64,000 nt of DNA from Candidatus Rokuibacteriota bacterium (GCA_003220685.1 QHTE01000050.1:56620-120619); one strand, 5' to 3'; positions 46,702-55,691 are shown, numbered from the stretch's first letter. Notes: generated by a model from the letters alone, not told the origin. Translations and numbers: made by a program.

Positions 46702-47993
46702 AGCGAGCGGCGACCCGTACCCGGGCGACGCGGGAGCGCGCGGTGATCGCCGCGCTGCGCCGACCCACGCAGCGCCGGTTCCAGGTCGACGAGTCGCTGG
46801 AAGAGCTGGCGGGGCTGGTGACCGCGGCCGGCGGCACCGTCGTGGGCCGGATCACGCAGGACCGGGCCGCGCCGGCGCCGGGGCTCTTCTTCGGCCGCGG
46901 CAAGATCGACGAGATCGGGCAGGCGGCGCGCGAGGCCTCCGCGGTGCTCTTCGTCTCCGACGATCCGCTCTCGCCGATCCAGGAGCGCAACATCTCCCAG
47001 GTGCTCGGCATCAAGGTCATCGACCGGACGGCGCTGATCCTCGACATCTTCGCCCAACGCGCGCGCACGAGCGAGGGCAAGCTGCAGGTCGAGCTCGCGC
47101 AGCTCACCTACCTGTTGCCGCGGCTCGTCGGCCAGTGGTCGCACCTCGAGCGGCTGGGGGGCGGCATCGGCACGCGCGGACCGGGCGAGACCCAGCTCGA
47201 GTCCGACCGCCGGGCGATTCGACGGAAGGTGATGCAGATTCGCCGGCAGCTCGACAGCGTGCAAGTGCATCGGCGGCTGCAGCGTCAGGGGCGGCGCCGC
47301 GCCGGCGTTCCGGTCGTCGCGCTCGTCGGTTACACGAACGCGGGAAAGACGACCCTGCTCAATCGCCTGGCGGGCTCGCAGCTCACTGCGGCGGATCAAC
47401 TCTTCGTGACCCTCGATCCGGCCGCGCGTCTGGTGGAGCCGGAAGGCGGCCGCCGGTTCGTCCTGACCGACACGGTCGGGTTCATCCGCAAGCTGCCGCA
47501 CGAGCTCGTGGCGGCGTTCCGCGCGACCCTGGAGGAGCTGGCCGACGCCGACGTGCTGCTACACGTGGTGGACGCGAGCCACCCGGCGATCGACGACCAC
47601 ATGAAGGCCGTCGACGACCTCCTGGGCGAGCTCGGCGTCGCCGATCGCCCGACGATCCTCGCCCTGAACAAGGTCGACCGGCTGGAGACCGACCCCGCAG
47701 TCCTGGCGGCGCGACGGGACGCGATCGCCGTCTCGGCGGCCGACGGCACCGGGATCGGCTCGCTCCTCGCGGCCATCGAGCGCGCGCTGCCGCCGGTCGG
47801 CAACCTGACGCTCCGGATTCCGCACGGCGAAGGCGCCTCGCTGGCGCTCTGCTACGAGCGCGGGCGGGTGCTCTCGCGCCGCGACACGCCGGGTCACGTC
47901 GAGCTGGACGTCGATCTGCCGGTCGAGCTCCTCGGCGCGCTCGGGCGCTACCGCGTCATCGAATCCGGGCCTGCCGCCGGAATGGTAGACTGA
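46698..47993 (+). CDS. hflX: GTPase HflX
   Basis: 431 residues. An N-terminal HflX-specific domain with GLFFGRGKIDEIGQ and RTALILDIFAQRARTSEGKLQVE is followed by GGGIGTRGPGETQLE, a coiled coil and the G domain: GYTNAGKTTLLNRL, DTVGFIRKLP, NKVDRL. Splits stalled or heat-damaged 70S ribosomes in other bacteria. The C-terminal domain after the G domain is present. Complete length for the family. Confidence 0.94.
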   Translation: MKRAATRTRATRERAVIAALRRPTQRRFQVDESLEELAGLVTAAGGTVVGRITQDRAAPAPGLFFGRGKIDEIGQAAREASAVLFVSDDPLSPIQERNISQVLGIKVIDRTALILDIFAQRARTSEGKLQVELAQLTYLLPRLVGQWSHLERLGGGIGTRGPGETQLESDRRAIRRKVMQIRRQLDSVQVHRRLQRQGRRRAGVPVVALVGYTNAGKTTLLNRLAGSQLTAADQLFVTLDPAARLVEPEGGRRFVLTDTVGFIRKLPHELVAAFRATLEELADADVLLHVVDASHPAIDDHMKAVDDLLGELGVADRPTILALNKVDRLETDPAVLAARRDAIAVSAADGTGIGSLLAAIERALPPVGNLTLRIPHGEGASLALCYERGRVLSRRDTPGHVELDVDLPVELLGALGRYRVIESGPAAGMVD

Positions 47994-48000
47994 GCGCCCC

Positions 48001-48573
48001 ATGGGCATCGCCAACTGGCTGACTCTGCTCCGGATCCTCCTGATCCCGGTGTTCGTGACCTTGCTTGTCTATCGGCGTCCGGGTCCGGCGCTGATCGTGT
48101 TCGCAATCGCCGCGCTGACCGATCTGCTCGACGGGTGGGCGGCGCGCCACTGGAAGGACGAGAGCTCGCTCGGCGCGTTCCTCGACCCGATGGCCGACAA
48201 GCTCCTGCTCACATCGTCGTTCGTCACCTTGACGTACCTGAAGGCGCTGCCGTTCTGGATAGCGGCGCTGGTGATCAGCCGCGACGCGATCCTGGTCTTC
48301 GGCGCGCTGCTGATCTACATGCTCGGGAGCCAGATCCGGCCGCGTCCGACGTGGGCCGGGAAGGCGGCGACCCTGTTCCAGGTGCTCGCGGTTCTGAGCG
48401 GCTTGCTCTCGCGCTTCTTCCAGGTGCATCTGGCGCCTCAGGCCGTGCTCTGGCTGGCGGCGGGATTCACGGTGATCTCGGGGCTGCAGTACATCGTCCA
48501 GGGCATGCGGTTCCTCAACGCCTCTCCAGCCACCGCGCGGGACGAGTCCCCTGAAAACGCCCTGTACCGCTGA
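48001..48573 (+). CDS. pgsA: CDP-diacylglycerol-glycerol-3-phosphate 3-phosphatidyltransferase
   Basis: 190 residues, several membrane helices. The CDP-alcohol phosphotransferase signature DG(x)2AR(x)8G(x)3D(x)3D is read in DGWAARHWKDESSLGAFLDP plus MADK (residues ~43-66). N-terminal NWLTLLRILLIPVFV is typical of PgsA. Makes phosphatidylglycerol phosphate in the inner membrane. An extended -10-like TGGTAGACT ends 9 bases before the ATG, so it may have its own start site inside the end of hflX. Confidence 0.93.
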   Translation: MGIANWLTLLRILLIPVFVTLLVYRRPGPALIVFAIAALTDLLDGWAARHWKDESSLGAFLDPMADKLLLTSSFVTLTYLKALPFWIAALVISRDAILVFGALLIYMLGSQIRPRPTWAGKAATLFQVLAVLSGLLSRFFQVHLAPQAVLWLAAGFTVISGLQYIVQGMRFLNASPATARDESPENALYR

Positions 48574-48583
48574 GCCGGCCGGC

Positions 48584-49879
48584 GTGACCGTCGCCGCGGT
48601 CGCACCGCGCTCGCCCGCGGCCGCGGCGGGCCTGGCTGCCGGCGACCGGATCGTCGCCGTCAACGGCCATCCGCTGCGCGACGCGATCGACTTCCAGTTC
48701 CACGCCGGCGACGAGCGGCTCGACTTGACGATCGAGCGGGCCGGCGTCGTGGCCGGGCCGATGCGGCTTCACCGGCGCGGGCCGGGGCTCGGGCTCGATC
48801 TGGCCCCGCCGCGCCCGGGCGACATCGCGACGTGCGCGAACAAGTGCGTGTTCTGCTTCATCCACCAGCTGCCGAAGGGCATGCGCCGGAGCCTCTACGT
48901 GAAGGACGACGACTTCAGGCTGTCGTTCCTGCACGGCAACTACATCACGCTCAGCGACCTCGACGAAGCCTCGTTCGAGCGGATCATCGAGCAGCGCCTG
49001 TCGCCGCTTTACGTCTCGGTGCACGCCACCGACCCGGAGCTCCGCCACGCGCTGCTCGGCCGGCCGCGGCACTCGGCCGAGATCCTGCCGCGGCTCGAGC
49101 GGCTGGCCAAGGCCGGCATCCGCATGCACGCCCAGATCGTGCTGTGTCCCGACCTGAACGACGGCGAGCACCTCGCGCGCACCGTCCACGAGCTGGCGCC
49201 GCTCCATCCTCACGTCGCGACGACGGCGATCGTCCCGGTCGGGCTGACCCGACATCGCCAGCGGCTCCCCGCGCTGCGCAGCCTCACGCCCGACGAGGCG
49301 CGGGCACTCGTGACGACCGCCGATCGGTGGCAGGGCCGCTGGCTGGGCGAGCTCGGGAGCCGGTTCGTGTTTCTCGCCGACGAGATCTATCTGCTCGCCG
49401 GACTCCCGCTGCCCTCTGCAGCGGCCTACGAAGGCTTCTCGATCGCCGAGGACGGCATCGGCCTCGTGCGAAGGTTCGAGGACAGCTTCAACCGATCGAA
49501 CGCGCGGCGGAAGCGCCGCGCGGGGGGCGACGTCGTGACGGTCGTGACGGGCGAGCTGTTCGCGCCGCGCCTGCGCGCGCTGCTGGCCCGCGGCGGATTC
49601 GAGCCGGCGGCGATTCGCGTCGCGGCGGTGCCCAACGACTTCTTCGGGCCGGCGATCGGCGTTGCGGGGCTCCTGACCGGGCGCGATATCCAGCGTCACC
49701 TCGCCAGGCAGTCCGAGCTCGGACGCGCGGTGCTCGTGCCGGCCGTGGCGGTGCGCGACGGCGACGGGATCTTCCTCGACGACCTGACGCCGGCCGACCT
49801 GGCGCGCGACCTCGGCGTGCCCGTCAAGGTGGTCCAGCCAACGCCGGGCGCCCTGCTCAGAGCGATCCGCGATTCCTGA
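48584..49879 (+). CDS. PDZ-radical SAM DUF512 protein
   Basis: 431 residues, GTG start. An N-terminal PDZ-like region (SPAAAAGLAAGDRIVAVNG, about 1-70) leads into CANKCVFCFIHQLPKGMRRS. Its three Cys (CxxxCxxC) fit a radical-SAM 4Fe-4S site. YVSVHATDPELR and the C-terminal DUF512 domain follow. The same PDZ-radical SAM-DUF512 architecture lies next to der in many bacteria and is functionally uncharacterised; links to ribosome or envelope biogenesis are only suggested by that neighbourhood. Confidence 0.9.
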   Translation: MTVAAVAPRSPAAAAGLAAGDRIVAVNGHPLRDAIDFQFHAGDERLDLTIERAGVVAGPMRLHRRGPGLGLDLAPPRPGDIATCANKCVFCFIHQLPKGMRRSLYVKDDDFRLSFLHGNYITLSDLDEASFERIIEQRLSPLYVSVHATDPELRHALLGRPRHSAEILPRLERLAKAGIRMHAQIVLCPDLNDGEHLARTVHELAPLHPHVATTAIVPVGLTRHRQRLPALRSLTPDEARALVTTADRWQGRWLGELGSRFVFLADEIYLLAGLPLPSAAAYEGFSIAEDGIGLVRRFEDSFNRSNARRKRRAGGDVVTVVTGELFAPRLRALLARGGFEPAAIRVAAVPNDFFGPAIGVAGLLTGRDIQRHLARQSELGRAVLVPAVAVRDGDGIFLDDLTPADLARDLGVPVKVVQPTPGALLRAIRDS

Positions 49880-49895
49880 CGGAGGCGCGACCCGG

Positions 49896-51242
49896 ATGAT
49901 CCGCCCGATCATCGCGATCGTCGGCCGCCCGAACGTCGGCAAGTCGACGCTCTTCAACCGTCTCGTCGGCCGCCGTCAGGCGCTCGTCCGCGACACCCCA
50001 GGCGTGACGCGCGATCGGCTCTACGGGCTCGTGAGCTTCGAGCGCTGGCAGGCGACGGTGATCGACACGGGCGGCTTCGATCCCTCGTCCGAGGAGCCCT
50101 TGATCGAGGGCGTGCGCCGTCAGGTGCTCGCGGCGGTCGAGGAGGCTGACCTCGTCCTGTTCGTCGTCGACACGCGCGACGGCGCGACCGCGCTCGATCT
50201 CGAGATCGCGCGGATCCTTCGGAAGGGCAACCGCGCCGTGGTGCTGGCGGCGAACAAGGTGGACACCGACACCCAGGAGAGCAGCCTGGCGGATCTCTAC
50301 CGTCTCGGCGTCAGCGATCCGGTGCCCATCTCGGCCGAGCACGGGCGGGGGGTCGCCGAGCTCCTCGAGATCCTGCGCGCGCGCTGCCCGGCCATCCCGG
50401 CGGCGGCGTCTCGGGCCGACTCGCCCGTGCACGTCGCGGTCGTGGGGCGCCCCAACGTCGGCAAGTCGTCGCTCGTCAACGCGATGGTCGGCGCCGAGCG
50501 CGTGCTCGTCCACGAGGCGCCCGGCACCACGCGCGACGCCGTCGACACGACCCTCGTCTACGAGGGCCGCACCTACGTCCTCGTCGACACTGCGGGGATC
50601 CGGCGAAAGGGGCGGGTGCAGGAGCCGCTCGAGAAGCTGGCGGTGGTCATGGCGCTCAAGAGCCTCGAGCGGTGTCAGGTCGCGCTGGTGGTCGTGGACG
50701 CTTCCGAGGCCATCACCGCGCAGGACGCGCACATTGCCGGCTACGCGAACGAGGCGGGCCGCGCCGCCGTCATCGTCGTCAACAAGTGGGATCTGGTACC
50801 CCGCGCGATGGTCCGCAAGGCCGAGGTCGTCGAGCAGATCCGCGACCGGCTGCCGTTCCTCGACTATGCGCCCGTGTGCTTCACGTCGGCGACGCAGTCC
50901 GAGGGCATTCCCGAGCTCTTCGACACGATCGCGCAGGTTGCCGCCGAGGCGCGCCGGCGCATCCCGGGCGGCGCCGTCACGGAGGCCTTGCGCGCCGCGG
51001 TCGCTCGGCGCCCGACGTCGTTGCGCGGCGACCCGCTGACGATCCAGTCAGCGACGCAGGTCGCCGTCGAGCCCCCGACCTTCGCGCTGAGGGTCAACCG
51101 GCCCAACGACATCCATTTCTCGTACGAGCGTTATCTGGTGAAGTCGCTCCGGCACGCGTTCGGCCTGGCGGGCTCTCCGATCCGGCTTTCCTTGAGGAGG
51201 GCCACGGGATCGCGGACTCGCCCGAGGCGCGTGCGGCGGTGA
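49896..51242 (+). CDS. der: Ribosome-biogenesis GTPase Der
   Basis: 448 residues with two tandem G domains: GRPNVGKSTLFNRLVG with DTGGFD near the start, and GRPNVGKSSLVNAMVG with DTAGIRRKG beginning near residue 185. A KH-like C-terminal domain (residues ~365-440) has FALRVNRPNDIHFSYERYL. Required for 50S maturation. The last ~20 residues are Arg-rich. The stop overlaps the next gene's GTG. Confidence 0.95.
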   Translation: MIRPIIAIVGRPNVGKSTLFNRLVGRRQALVRDTPGVTRDRLYGLVSFERWQATVIDTGGFDPSSEEPLIEGVRRQVLAAVEEADLVLFVVDTRDGATALDLEIARILRKGNRAVVLAANKVDTDTQESSLADLYRLGVSDPVPISAEHGRGVAELLEILRARCPAIPAAASRADSPVHVAVVGRPNVGKSSLVNAMVGAERVLVHEAPGTTRDAVDTTLVYEGRTYVLVDTAGIRRKGRVQEPLEKLAVVMALKSLERCQVALVVVDASEAITAQDAHIAGYANEAGRAAVIVVNKWDLVPRAMVRKAEVVEQIRDRLPFLDYAPVCFTSATQSEGIPELFDTIAQVAAEARRRIPGGAVTEALRAAVARRPTSLRGDPLTIQSATQVAVEPPTFALRVNRPNDIHFSYERYLVKSLRHAFGLAGSPIRLSLRRATGSRTRPRRVRR

Positions 51243-52135
51243 GCCTCAGGGACGGGTTGGCGCGCCTCGGCCTCTGGCGTCTCTCCGTCATCGTCGTCGT
51301 CCTGGCCGGCGCGATCGCGATCGTCGCGCTCCCGGGCCTTCGGGCGTTCTACTTCGGGCAGGGGACGGCGCCGGTCGAGCGGGCCGCCGCGGTGCTCGCG
51401 CGTGTGCCGACGCAGCTCGCCGTCGGCGCGAGCGCCCCCGAGTCGACCGGCAAGACGCCGGTCCGACGGATTCTCCCCGATGGCGAGGGGCGGATCCGGG
51501 TCCGGGTCAGCGACCGGCCGCCGACTCGACTCCCGGCCGAAGGGATCCCGGCGGGCTGGACGGCCAAGGAGTTCGTGGGCCATGCGTCGGTCGAGCTCGT
51601 GCGGGACGACACGCGCCTGGCGCTCCGGCTCCGCAGCGAACGGTCGTCGTTCGCCCTCTACCGCGACGTCGTTGTGGATCTCAACGAGTTCCCGTTCCTC
51701 TCGTGGTCCTGGAAGGTCGTCCTTCTGCCGCCCGACGGCGACGTCCGCGTGCGTGCTGCCGACGACCAGGCCGCGCAGGTCTACGTGATCTTCCCGCGTT
51801 GGCCCGCGCCGACCCGGAACAGCGACGTGGTGGGCTACGTCTGGGACAGCCGGGCGCCGGTCGGCACCCGGGTGACGAGCACGCAGGCCGCCAACGTCAA
51901 GATCATCGTGGTCGCGTCGGGCCGAAGCCAGGCCGAGACGTGGCGCGTGGAGCAGCGCGACGTGGCCAAGGACTACGCGGCGCTCTTCGGACGCCCGGCG
52001 CCGCGGGTCGGCCAGGTCGCCGTCATGATCGACACCAACGACACCAAGGGGACCGCCGAGGCCCTGATCGGCGACCTGACCTTCGCCCGGACGCGCGCTG
52101 AAAGCATGGAAACCCCAACGTCTATGCTAAGATGA
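51239..52135 (+). CDS. DUF3047 family protein, membrane-anchored or exported
   Basis: 298 residues from GTG 51239. One hydrophobic segment near residues 14-36 (LSVIVVVLAGAIAIVALPGL) acts as signal or anchor. The rest is beta-rich, with FPFLSWSWKVVLLP, DQAAQVYVIFPRW, VGYVWDS and VAVMIDTNDTKGTAEALIGDLTF. These blocks are the hallmark of DUF3047, whose carbohydrate-binding-like fold has no assigned function. Predicted periplasmic. It overlaps der upstream and the SPOR gene downstream by a few bases. Confidence 0.8.
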   Translation: MSLRDGLARLGLWRLSVIVVVLAGAIAIVALPGLRAFYFGQGTAPVERAAAVLARVPTQLAVGASAPESTGKTPVRRILPDGEGRIRVRVSDRPPTRLPAEGIPAGWTAKEFVGHASVELVRDDTRLALRLRSERSSFALYRDVVVDLNEFPFLSWSWKVVLLPPDGDVRVRAADDQAAQVYVIFPRWPAPTRNSDVVGYVWDSRAPVGTRVTSTQAANVKIIVVASGRSQAETWRVEQRDVAKDYAALFGRPAPRVGQVAVMIDTNDTKGTAEALIGDLTFARTRAESMETPTSMLR

Positions 52136-53181
52136 CGCGCATGGCAGAGCCTGAGCGCCCGCGCGACGAGCACGACTACGACGACGAGCGCTTCGAAGAC
52201 GAAGGACGGCGTTCGATTTTTTCGGCGCTCTGGTTTCGCGCGATTCTCGTCGTGATCGTGCTCGGTGTCGTCGTGGCTGTCGCCGTTCCGTACGTGCTCG
52301 AGCTCGCGAATCAGCCCGCGCCGAAGACGGCGACGCTCGGAAAACCCGAAGCACCGGCGGTGCCCGTCGCGCCGCCCGCGCCTCCGGTCGCGAGCGTGCC
52401 CGCGCCGCCGGCGCCCGCGCCGGAAAAATCGCCGGCGCCCGAGAAACCGTCCGCTGCGGAAAGGCCCGCGGCCGGCGAGAGCTCCGCGCCGACGGCGATG
52501 ACGCCCGCGACCGAAAAGCCCGTCGCGAAGAAACCGGAATCGAGCAAGCCCGTCGTCGCGAGCAAGAGCGCGGCCCCGAGGGAGCCGGCACCCGCCCGCG
52601 CCCCGCGCGCGTCGGCGACGCCGAGCCCAACCGGAGGGAGCGGCGACTACTTCGTCCAGGTCGGCGCGTTCAAGAATCCCGACACCGCCAGGAAGCTTGC
52701 GACTCGGCTGCGCGAGCAGAAGTACAACGTCGAGGAGACGTCGGCGAGCGGCGCCAAGCCCGCACGCGGCGCATCTGCGAGCGCGCCGCCGGCCGCCACG
52801 GCGCCCTCGCCGAGCGATCGCTACGACGTGTACGTCAGCGGGGGCGCGCCCGCGGAGATCAACGCGAAGCTCTCGGCGAAAGGGCTCAGCGCGGAGCCGT
52901 CGGGCGCGGGTGTCGTCGTACGGCCGAGCATGCCGCTGCGCGACGCGGTGGCTCTCTCGAAGGATCTCGCGGTCGACGGCCTCAAGGTGCAGGTCCGTCG
53001 CGCCGCCGGCAGCTCGGCGCCCGCGCCGGCCGCGGCGAGCAGCGCCCCGACCGCGGTGAGCGACGGCACCGTGTATCGCGTGCGCGTCGGGCCGTTCGAC
53101 GACAAGACGACCGCGACGTCGACCCTCCGCGAGCTGGAGCAAAGGGGCTACTCGCCCTTCATCGCGCGAGGCGGGCAGTGA
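52132..53181 (+). CDS. SPOR-domain membrane protein
   Basis: 349 residues. An acidic N-terminal tail (first ~30) precedes one membrane helix near residues 36-58 (FRAILVVIVLGVVVAVAVPY) and a long Ala/Pro/Lys-rich linker (~60-165). A SPOR-like repeat starts YFVQVGAFKNPDTARKLATR, a further Ala/Ser-rich stretch follows, and a second SPOR unit closes the protein (YRVRVGPFDDKTTATSTL). SPOR domains bind denuded septal peptidoglycan, so a cell-division role is likely. ATG 52141, nine bases downstream, is an alternative start. Confidence 0.86.
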   Translation: MTRMAEPERPRDEHDYDDERFEDEGRRSIFSALWFRAILVVIVLGVVVAVAVPYVLELANQPAPKTATLGKPEAPAVPVAPPAPPVASVPAPPAPAPEKSPAPEKPSAAERPAAGESSAPTAMTPATEKPVAKKPESSKPVVASKSAAPREPAPARAPRASATPSPTGGSGDYFVQVGAFKNPDTARKLATRLREQKYNVEETSASGAKPARGASASAPPAATAPSPSDRYDVYVSGGAPAEINAKLSAKGLSAEPSGAGVVVRPSMPLRDAVALSKDLAVDGLKVQVRRAAGSSAPAPAAASSAPTAVSDGTVYRVRVGPFDDKTTATSTLRELEQRGYSPFIARGGQ

Positions 53182-53239
53182 CCGCCGGGGACGCCCGGGC
53201 GCATCGCGCCGCGTCCCCAGGGGGAGGTGATTTCCAACC

Positions 53240-53518
53240 GTGACGAAGAACGATCTGGTCAATGCCGTGGCCAACCACGGGCTCTCGAAGCGGCAGTCGT
53301 CCTCGGTGGTCGAATCCGTGTTCGACATCATCTTCCGCTGCTTCGAGAAGGGCGAGGACGTGAAGATCGTCGGCTTCGGGCATTTCCGCATCCGCCGCAA
53401 GGCGTCGCGGCGCGGCCGGAATCCGCAGACCGGTGAATCGATCGAGATCACCGCACGCAAGGTGCTCACCTTCAAGCCAAGCAAGGGGCTCAAACAACGG
53501 ATCAACGTAACGGCGTGA
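53240..53518 (+). CDS. ihfA: Integration host factor alpha-like DNA-binding protein
   Basis: 92 residues, GTG start behind a GGGGGAGGTGA ribosome site. MTKNDLVNAVANHGLSKRQS helices, GFGHFRIRRK and the arm GRNPQTGESIEITARKVLTF, the ITARxVxTF form being alpha-specific. DNA-bending protein. Followed by a MerR-like gene whose GTG overlaps its stop, the ihfA-merR arrangement common in deltaproteobacteria and gammaproteobacteria. Confidence 0.9.
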   Translation: MTKNDLVNAVANHGLSKRQSSSVVESVFDIIFRCFEKGEDVKIVGFGHFRIRRKASRRGRNPQTGESIEITARKVLTFKPSKGLKQRINVTA

Positions 53519-53868
53519 CCACGGAAGTCGCAGAAAAGCTCTACTACCGGATCGGTGAGGTGGAGTCGATCACCGGTATCCCTGCCTACGTCCTGCGCTA
53601 CTGGGAGTCGGAGTTCAAGCTGCTTCGGCCCAAGAAGAATCCCGCGGGCCAACGGCTGTATCGCCCGCGCGACCTCGAGCTCGTGCAGCGGATCAAGACC
53701 CTGCTCTACGAGGAGCGGCTCACGCTCGAGGGTGCAAAGAAGCGGCTGATCAGCGAGTCGCGGCGCACCGATCAGCTCGAATTTGGGATGAAGGAAGCCA
53801 CGTACGCGGAGGTGCTCAAGCGTATCCGCGATCGTCTCGGCGTCCTGCGCGCGCGCCTCGGTCCTTGA
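53515..53868 (+). CDS. MerR-family transcriptional regulator
   Basis: 117 residues. A winged helix-turn-helix at the N-terminus (YYRIGEVESITGIPAYVLRYWESEF, residues ~9-33, then RLYRPRDLELVQRI) is followed by a short helical segment. No C-terminal metal- or effector-binding Cys is present, so it belongs to the small unassigned MerR group that follows ihfA. Its target is unknown. The promoter of tRNA-Pro(GGG) begins in its last codons. Confidence 0.88.
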   Translation: MTTEVAEKLYYRIGEVESITGIPAYVLRYWESEFKLLRPKKNPAGQRLYRPRDLELVQRIKTLLYEERLTLEGAKKRLISESRRTDQLEFGMKEATYAEVLKRIRDRLGVLRARLGP

Positions 53869-53893
53869 AGGGCCCCGGGATATCTGCGACAAT
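53865..53893 (+). promoter_or_regulatory. Promoter of tRNA-Pro(GGG)
   Basis: TTGAAG (53865-53870), 17-base spacer, GACAAT (53888-53893) with a TG upstream (TGCGACAAT). The tRNA begins 15 bases after the -10. The -35 overlaps the merR stop codon. Confidence 0.6.
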
Positions 53894-53907
53894 TCACCCC
53901 TGACGGT

Positions 53908-53984
<77 letters not shown>

Positions 53985-54054
53985 ATTTCTTTTATAGTCG
54001 CGTTTGGGCCGGCGGGGCCCCAGCCCCGCGACGGCCTGCCGCGCGAAACGCCAC

Positions 54055-54864
54055 ATGTCCGTCGTAGTCCTCACCAACGATGACGGCGTCCATGCTCCGG
54101 GTCTCGCGGCGCTCGAAAAAGCGCTGGCCGAGCTCGGAGAGGTGTACGTCGTCGCGCCCGAGCGCGAGCAGAGCGCCTGCGGCCACGCGCTGACCCTGCA
54201 CCGTCCGCTGCGGCCGTTGCGGCTCAGCGAGCGGCGGTTCTCGGTCAACGGCACGCCGTCCGACTGCGTGAACCTGGCCGTCCTCGGCTTCCTGCCGGAG
54301 ACGCCCGTGCTGGTCGTCTCGGGCATCAATCACGGCGCCAACCTCGGCGACGACGTCACGTATTCCGGCACGGTCGCGGCGGCGATGGAGGGCACGATCC
54401 TCGGCGTGCCGTCGATCGCGGTGTCGCTAGTGGACGGCGGTGACTTCGAGACGGCCGGTCGGGTGGCGCGTCTGGTGGCCATGCGCGTGCTGGTCGGCGG
54501 GCTCCCCGGCAACACCCTGCTCAACGTGAACGTGCCGTCGCAGCCGCCGCGCGGCCTCCGGATGACGCGCCTCGGCCACCGCGTGTACAAGGAGAAAATC
54601 GTCGAGCAGGCCGATCCTCGAGGACGCAGTCACTACTGGCTCGGTGGCGGCGAGGCCCGGTGGGACGACCTGGAAGGCACCGACATGGGCGCGGTGCACG
54701 ACGGCTACGTCTCGCTGACGCCGCTTCACCTCGACCTCACGAACCATCGCGCGCTGGCGCAGCTCGGCGACTGGCAGGGCGGTCTCAACGCCCAGCTCCT
54801 GAACGAGACTCGCCGCTCGCCCCGTGCAGGGGCGGCGCCGAAGAGGAAGCCACGGAGCGGGTAG
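54055..54864 (+). CDS. surE: 5'/3'-nucleotidase (survival protein) SurE
   Basis: 269 residues from ATG 54055. The metal-binding DD is in VLTNDDGVHAPGL near residues 8-9. PEREQSACGHALTLHRPLR follows, then the NHGANLGDDVTYSGTV block with a metal-binding Asn. Dephosphorylates nucleoside monophosphates and polyphosphate. First of the surE-pcm-nlpD-rpoS stress group. A GC hairpin (54012-54029) and TATAGT (53993-53998) lie in the 70 bases between the tRNA and this gene; no Shine-Dalgarno. Confidence 0.94.
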   Translation: MSVVVLTNDDGVHAPGLAALEKALAELGEVYVVAPEREQSACGHALTLHRPLRPLRLSERRFSVNGTPSDCVNLAVLGFLPETPVLVVSGINHGANLGDDVTYSGTVAAAMEGTILGVPSIAVSLVDGGDFETAGRVARLVAMRVLVGGLPGNTLLNVNVPSQPPRGLRMTRLGHRVYKEKIVEQADPRGRSHYWLGGGEARWDDLEGTDMGAVHDGYVSLTPLHLDLTNHRALAQLGDWQGGLNAQLLNETRRSPRAGAAPKRKPRSG

Positions 54865-55520
54865 TGGAGCGGACGCGCGACCCGTACGAGACGGCCCGCG
54901 CCCGGATGGTCGAGGAGCAGCTCGTGCAGCGCGGGGTCACTGACGAGCGCGTCATCGCCGCGATGCGGCGCGTTCCGCGCCATCTCTTCGTCGAGGGGCC
55001 GCTGCGCGACCGCGCTCACGGCGACCACCCGCTGCCGATCGGCGAGGAGCAGACGATCTCCCAGCCCTACATCGTCGGCTTCATGACGCAGCTGCTCGAG
55101 CTCCGGGGCCAGGAGAAGGTTCTGGAGGTCGGGACCGGCTCCGGGTACCAGACGGCGGTGCTGGCCGAGCTCGCCCGGCGCGTCTGTACGATCGAGCGAT
55201 TGCCCCGCCTGGCCGAGCGCGCCCGGGCGCTTCTCGAGCAGCTCGGCTACGACCGCGTGTGGGTGCGAGTGGGCAGCGGCACGCTCGGCTGGCCCGACGA
55301 GGCTCCGTTCGACCGGATCCTCGTCACCGCCGGCGGACCGTCGATCCCCCCGCCGCTGTTCCAGCAGCTCGACGAGGGCGGGCGCATGGTGGTGCCCGTC
55401 GGGGACGTCGCGAACCAGACCCTGACCGTGGTGGAGAAGGTCGGCGGCGAAATGAAGACCCGGCCTTGCGGCGACTGCAAATTCGTCAAGCTTGTCGGCA
55501 AGTACGCCTGGGAGGTTTGA
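54864..55520 (+). CDS. pcm: Protein-L-isoaspartate O-methyltransferase
   Basis: 218 residues from GTG 54864, which shares one base with the surE stop. PCMT fold: [21 protein letters not shown], then [19 protein letters not shown] and the SAM-binding motif [18 protein letters not shown] near residue 90. The C-terminal block [18 protein letters not shown] follows. Repairs isoaspartyl damage in ageing proteins. Order with surE matches gammaproteobacteria. A Cys pair (CGDC) near the C-terminus is unusual but not diagnostic. Confidence 0.94.
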   Translation: MERTRDPYETARARMVEEQLVQRGVTDERVIAAMRRVPRHLFVEGPLRDRAHGDHPLPIGEEQTISQPYIVGFMTQLLELRGQEKVLEVGTGSGYQTAVLAELARRVCTIERLPRLAERARALLEQLGYDRVWVRVGSGTLGWPDEAPFDRILVTAGGPSIPPPLFQQLDEGGRMVVPVGDVANQTLTVVEKVGGEMKTRPCGDCKFVKLVGKYAWEV

Positions 55521-55525
55521 CGACC

Positions 55526-55553
55526 TTGTACAAGCCCGACGACCTTGTACAAT
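55526..55553 (+). promoter_or_regulatory. Promoter of tRNA-Pro(CGG) within a duplicated 15-bp element
   Basis: TTGTAC (55526-55531), 16 bases, TACAAT (55548-55553), 14 bases before the tRNA. The 15-bp element GACGACCTTGTACAA occurs twice, at 55519-55533 and 55538-55552, so the -35 and -10 come from successive copies. Confidence 0.55.
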
Positions 55554-55567
55554 AAGGCGCGTCGCGT

Positions 55568-55644
<77 letters not shown>

Positions 55645-55650
55645 TCTCTC

Positions 55651-55691
55651 CGACCGTCCGGCGGGCCGAGGCCCGGCTTGCCGGACGGTCG
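55651..55691 (+). terminator. Strong hairpin after tRNA-Pro(CGG), without T-tract
   Basis: A perfect 12-bp stem, CGACCGTCCGGC with GCCGGACGGTCG, around a 17-base loop that can itself pair (GGGCC/GGCCC). It starts 7 bases after the tRNA CCA. No T-run follows, so it is either a weak terminator or a processing/stability element. Confidence 0.4.

Noticed and set aside
54012..54029. GC hairpin between tRNA-Pro(GGG) and surE as a terminator
   Set aside because: Seven-bp stem without a T-run; the only T-rich stretch is upstream of it.
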